Assembly: GCA_900120415.1 (NCBI GenBank)
Contig: FQLW01000006.1
Coordinates: 1,178,001-1,242,000, forward strand
DNA: 64,000 bases
Direction: 5' to 3'
Origin: Urmitella timonensis
GTDB lineage: Bacteria; Actinomycetota; Actinomycetes; Actinomycetales; Actinomycetaceae
Part shown: positions 63,063-64,000 of the stretch, in pieces
How the letters are laid out: every line of letters begins with the position of its first letter
Numbering within the stretch: the first letter of the stretch is position 1
The notes under the pieces: model-generated
The model's database searches: none
What the model was told of the DNA's origin: nothing
What the model saw: only the letters and a program-made list of their open reading frames with translations
Translations under genes and position numbers: made by a program

Positions 63063-64000
63063 ATGGCAAACGACAAAGAAATCGGGGTAGGGGTAATATC
63101 CCTAGGATGGATGGGGCGTCTACATACGCGTTCCTATAAAGCCATGTCGGAACTATTTCCCGAACTGGGCGCGAAGGTGCGTCTAGTCGTAGCCTGTGAC
63201 CCGATAGAAGAAACCCAAAGATTAGCGGTAGAAGTCCTTGGGTTCGAGAAAGCAGTCGCAGATTACCAGGAAGTCCTTTCAGACCCAGACGTCGACGTAG
63301 TATCTATTTGTTCACCCAATTTCCTGCATTGCGAAATTGCAGTAGCTGCCGCTAAAGCCGGAAAACCATTTTGGATAGAGAAACCAATGGGTGTAAACGC
63401 TACCGAATCTCGTGAAATTGCGCAGACAGCCGCACAGGCAGGGTTAAATACCGCGGTTGGTTTCAACTATCGCCACACTCCCGCAATTGAACAGGCGCGC
63501 CAACTCATAGCCGAAGGTAAACTAGGACGGATTACCAACGTTCGCTGCTGGTTAATAGCCGACTATGCCTCCAGTCCTCTCGGTCCGTACACCTGGCGTT
63601 ACGACCGAGAAAAAGCCGGTGCTGGGGTAGTTGGTGACCTAATGAGTCACGGAGCTGACCTGGTGCAATACATATTACGAGACCGCATCAGCGCAGTTTC
63701 AGCTCTGAGTGACACCTTCATCAAAGAACGTCCTATTCCCACCAAAGCCGGGGTGGGTCACAGCGGCTGGGAAGTTTCAGACGAAAAGAAAGAAGTCGGC
63801 AACGAAGACTATGTCGCCATGATGGTGCGCTTTGACTCTGGCGTAGTTGGCACCTTGGAATCTTCCCGGGTAAGCGTAGGACCGAGAGCCGAATATGTGG
63901 TCGAAGTTTACGGTACCAAAGGCTCTGTAAGGTGGAATTTTGAGCATCTCAATGACCTAGAAGTATGTATTGGGCAAGACAATGGCGATATACACGGCTA
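63063..64000 (+). CDS. Gfo/Idh/MocA-family oxidoreductase, 3' end missing
   Basis: NAD(P)-dependent sugar or inositol dehydrogenase family; 312 residues are visible before the window edge, no stop. Rossmann motif GVISLGWMGRLHTRSYKAM at residues about 8-26, VVSICSPNFLHCEIAVAAAK, the catalytic EKPMG motif (WIEKPMGVN), then GFNYRHTPAIEQ and GDLMSHGADLVQY with the family His/Asp pair in the C-terminal domain. ATG 63063 follows AAGGAG. It starts a new transcription unit after the S10 terminator, in the place where spc-operon genes are often found. Substrate (for example an inositol) cannot be read from the sequence. Confidence 0.9.
   Translation, partial: MANDKEIGVGVISLGWMGRLHTRSYKAMSELFPELGAKVRLVVACDPIEETQRLAVEVLGFEKAVADYQEVLSDPDVDVVSICSPNFLHCEIAVAAAKAGKPFWIEKPMGVNATESREIAQTAAQAGLNTAVGFNYRHTPAIEQARQLIAEGKLGRITNVRCWLIADYASSPLGPYTWRYDREKAGAGVVGDLMSHGADLVQYILRDRISAVSALSDTFIKERPIPTKAGVGHSGWEVSDEKKEVGNEDYVAMMVRFDSGVVGTLESSRVSVGPRAEYVVEVYGTKGSVRWNFEHLNDLEVCIGQDNGDIHG

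Overview
The window looks like chromosome of a moderate-GC (roughly 50%) actinobacterium. The str and S10 ribosomal operons have actinobacterial gene order, LeuB, IlvE and MenD are of actinobacterial type, GTG/TTG starts are common, and there is a class C sortase pilus locus with LPLTG substrates. An Actinomycetaceae member (Varibaculum/Mobiluncus/Winkia-like) is the best guess; the genus is inference.

Layout. 1-5.5 kb: branched-chain amino acid genes ilvC (cut by the left edge), leuB, ilvE and ilvD, interspersed with small palindromic repeats. 5.9-10.3 kb: a TetR regulator with its own likely operator, a tRNA-Ala(CGC) with a strong terminator, a duplicated tRNA 3' end enclosing a three-hairpin module, a frameshifted HEPN-type gene and a decayed IS3-family element. 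10.4-23.6 kb: a surface polysaccharide locus (Wzx, Wzy and Wzz types, two LicD proteins, three glycosyltransferases, TarI/TarJ for CDP-ribitol, and a LicC-like/aminotransferase fusion). 23.6-25.5 kb: AT-rich accessory DNA with one membrane protein. 25.5-37.2 kb: menaquinone genes menE, menB, menC, menD and menF, with a repetitive LPXTG-like surface protein between menD and menF. 37.3-39.5 kb: a large non-coding repeat array. 39.9-44.3 kb: rpsL-rpsG-fusA-tuf. 44.5-54.7 kb: pilus locus (giant tip-like adhesin, shaft pilin, sortase, minor pilin). 55.3-57.3 kb: a DUF3800 gene behind a structured leader, and an orphan antitoxin. 57.4-62.9 kb: complete S10 operon rpsJ to rpsQ, ended by a terminator. 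63.1 kb to the end: a Gfo/Idh/MocA oxidoreductase cut by the right edge.

How the parts work together. TarJ and TarI should make CDP-ribitol, and the two LicD-family proteins are the obvious transferases for it. This resembles the eukaryotic ISPD/fukutin/FKRP arrangement. The fusion protein may supply a second CDP-activated amino alcohol. The pilus genes encode assembly enzyme and substrates together, with a hairpin between shaft pilin and sortase.

Most notable: (i) two surface-protein genes have 10-11 base poly-G tracts in their translation initiation regions, a likely phase-variation switch; (ii) GGGAGGGTG-type arrays lie in the divergent upstream regions of men genes, in the same orientation relative to menB and menF; (iii) the CDP-ribitol/LicD locus; (iv) a HEPN gene broken at an A-tract; (v) a structured leader before the DUF3800 gene.
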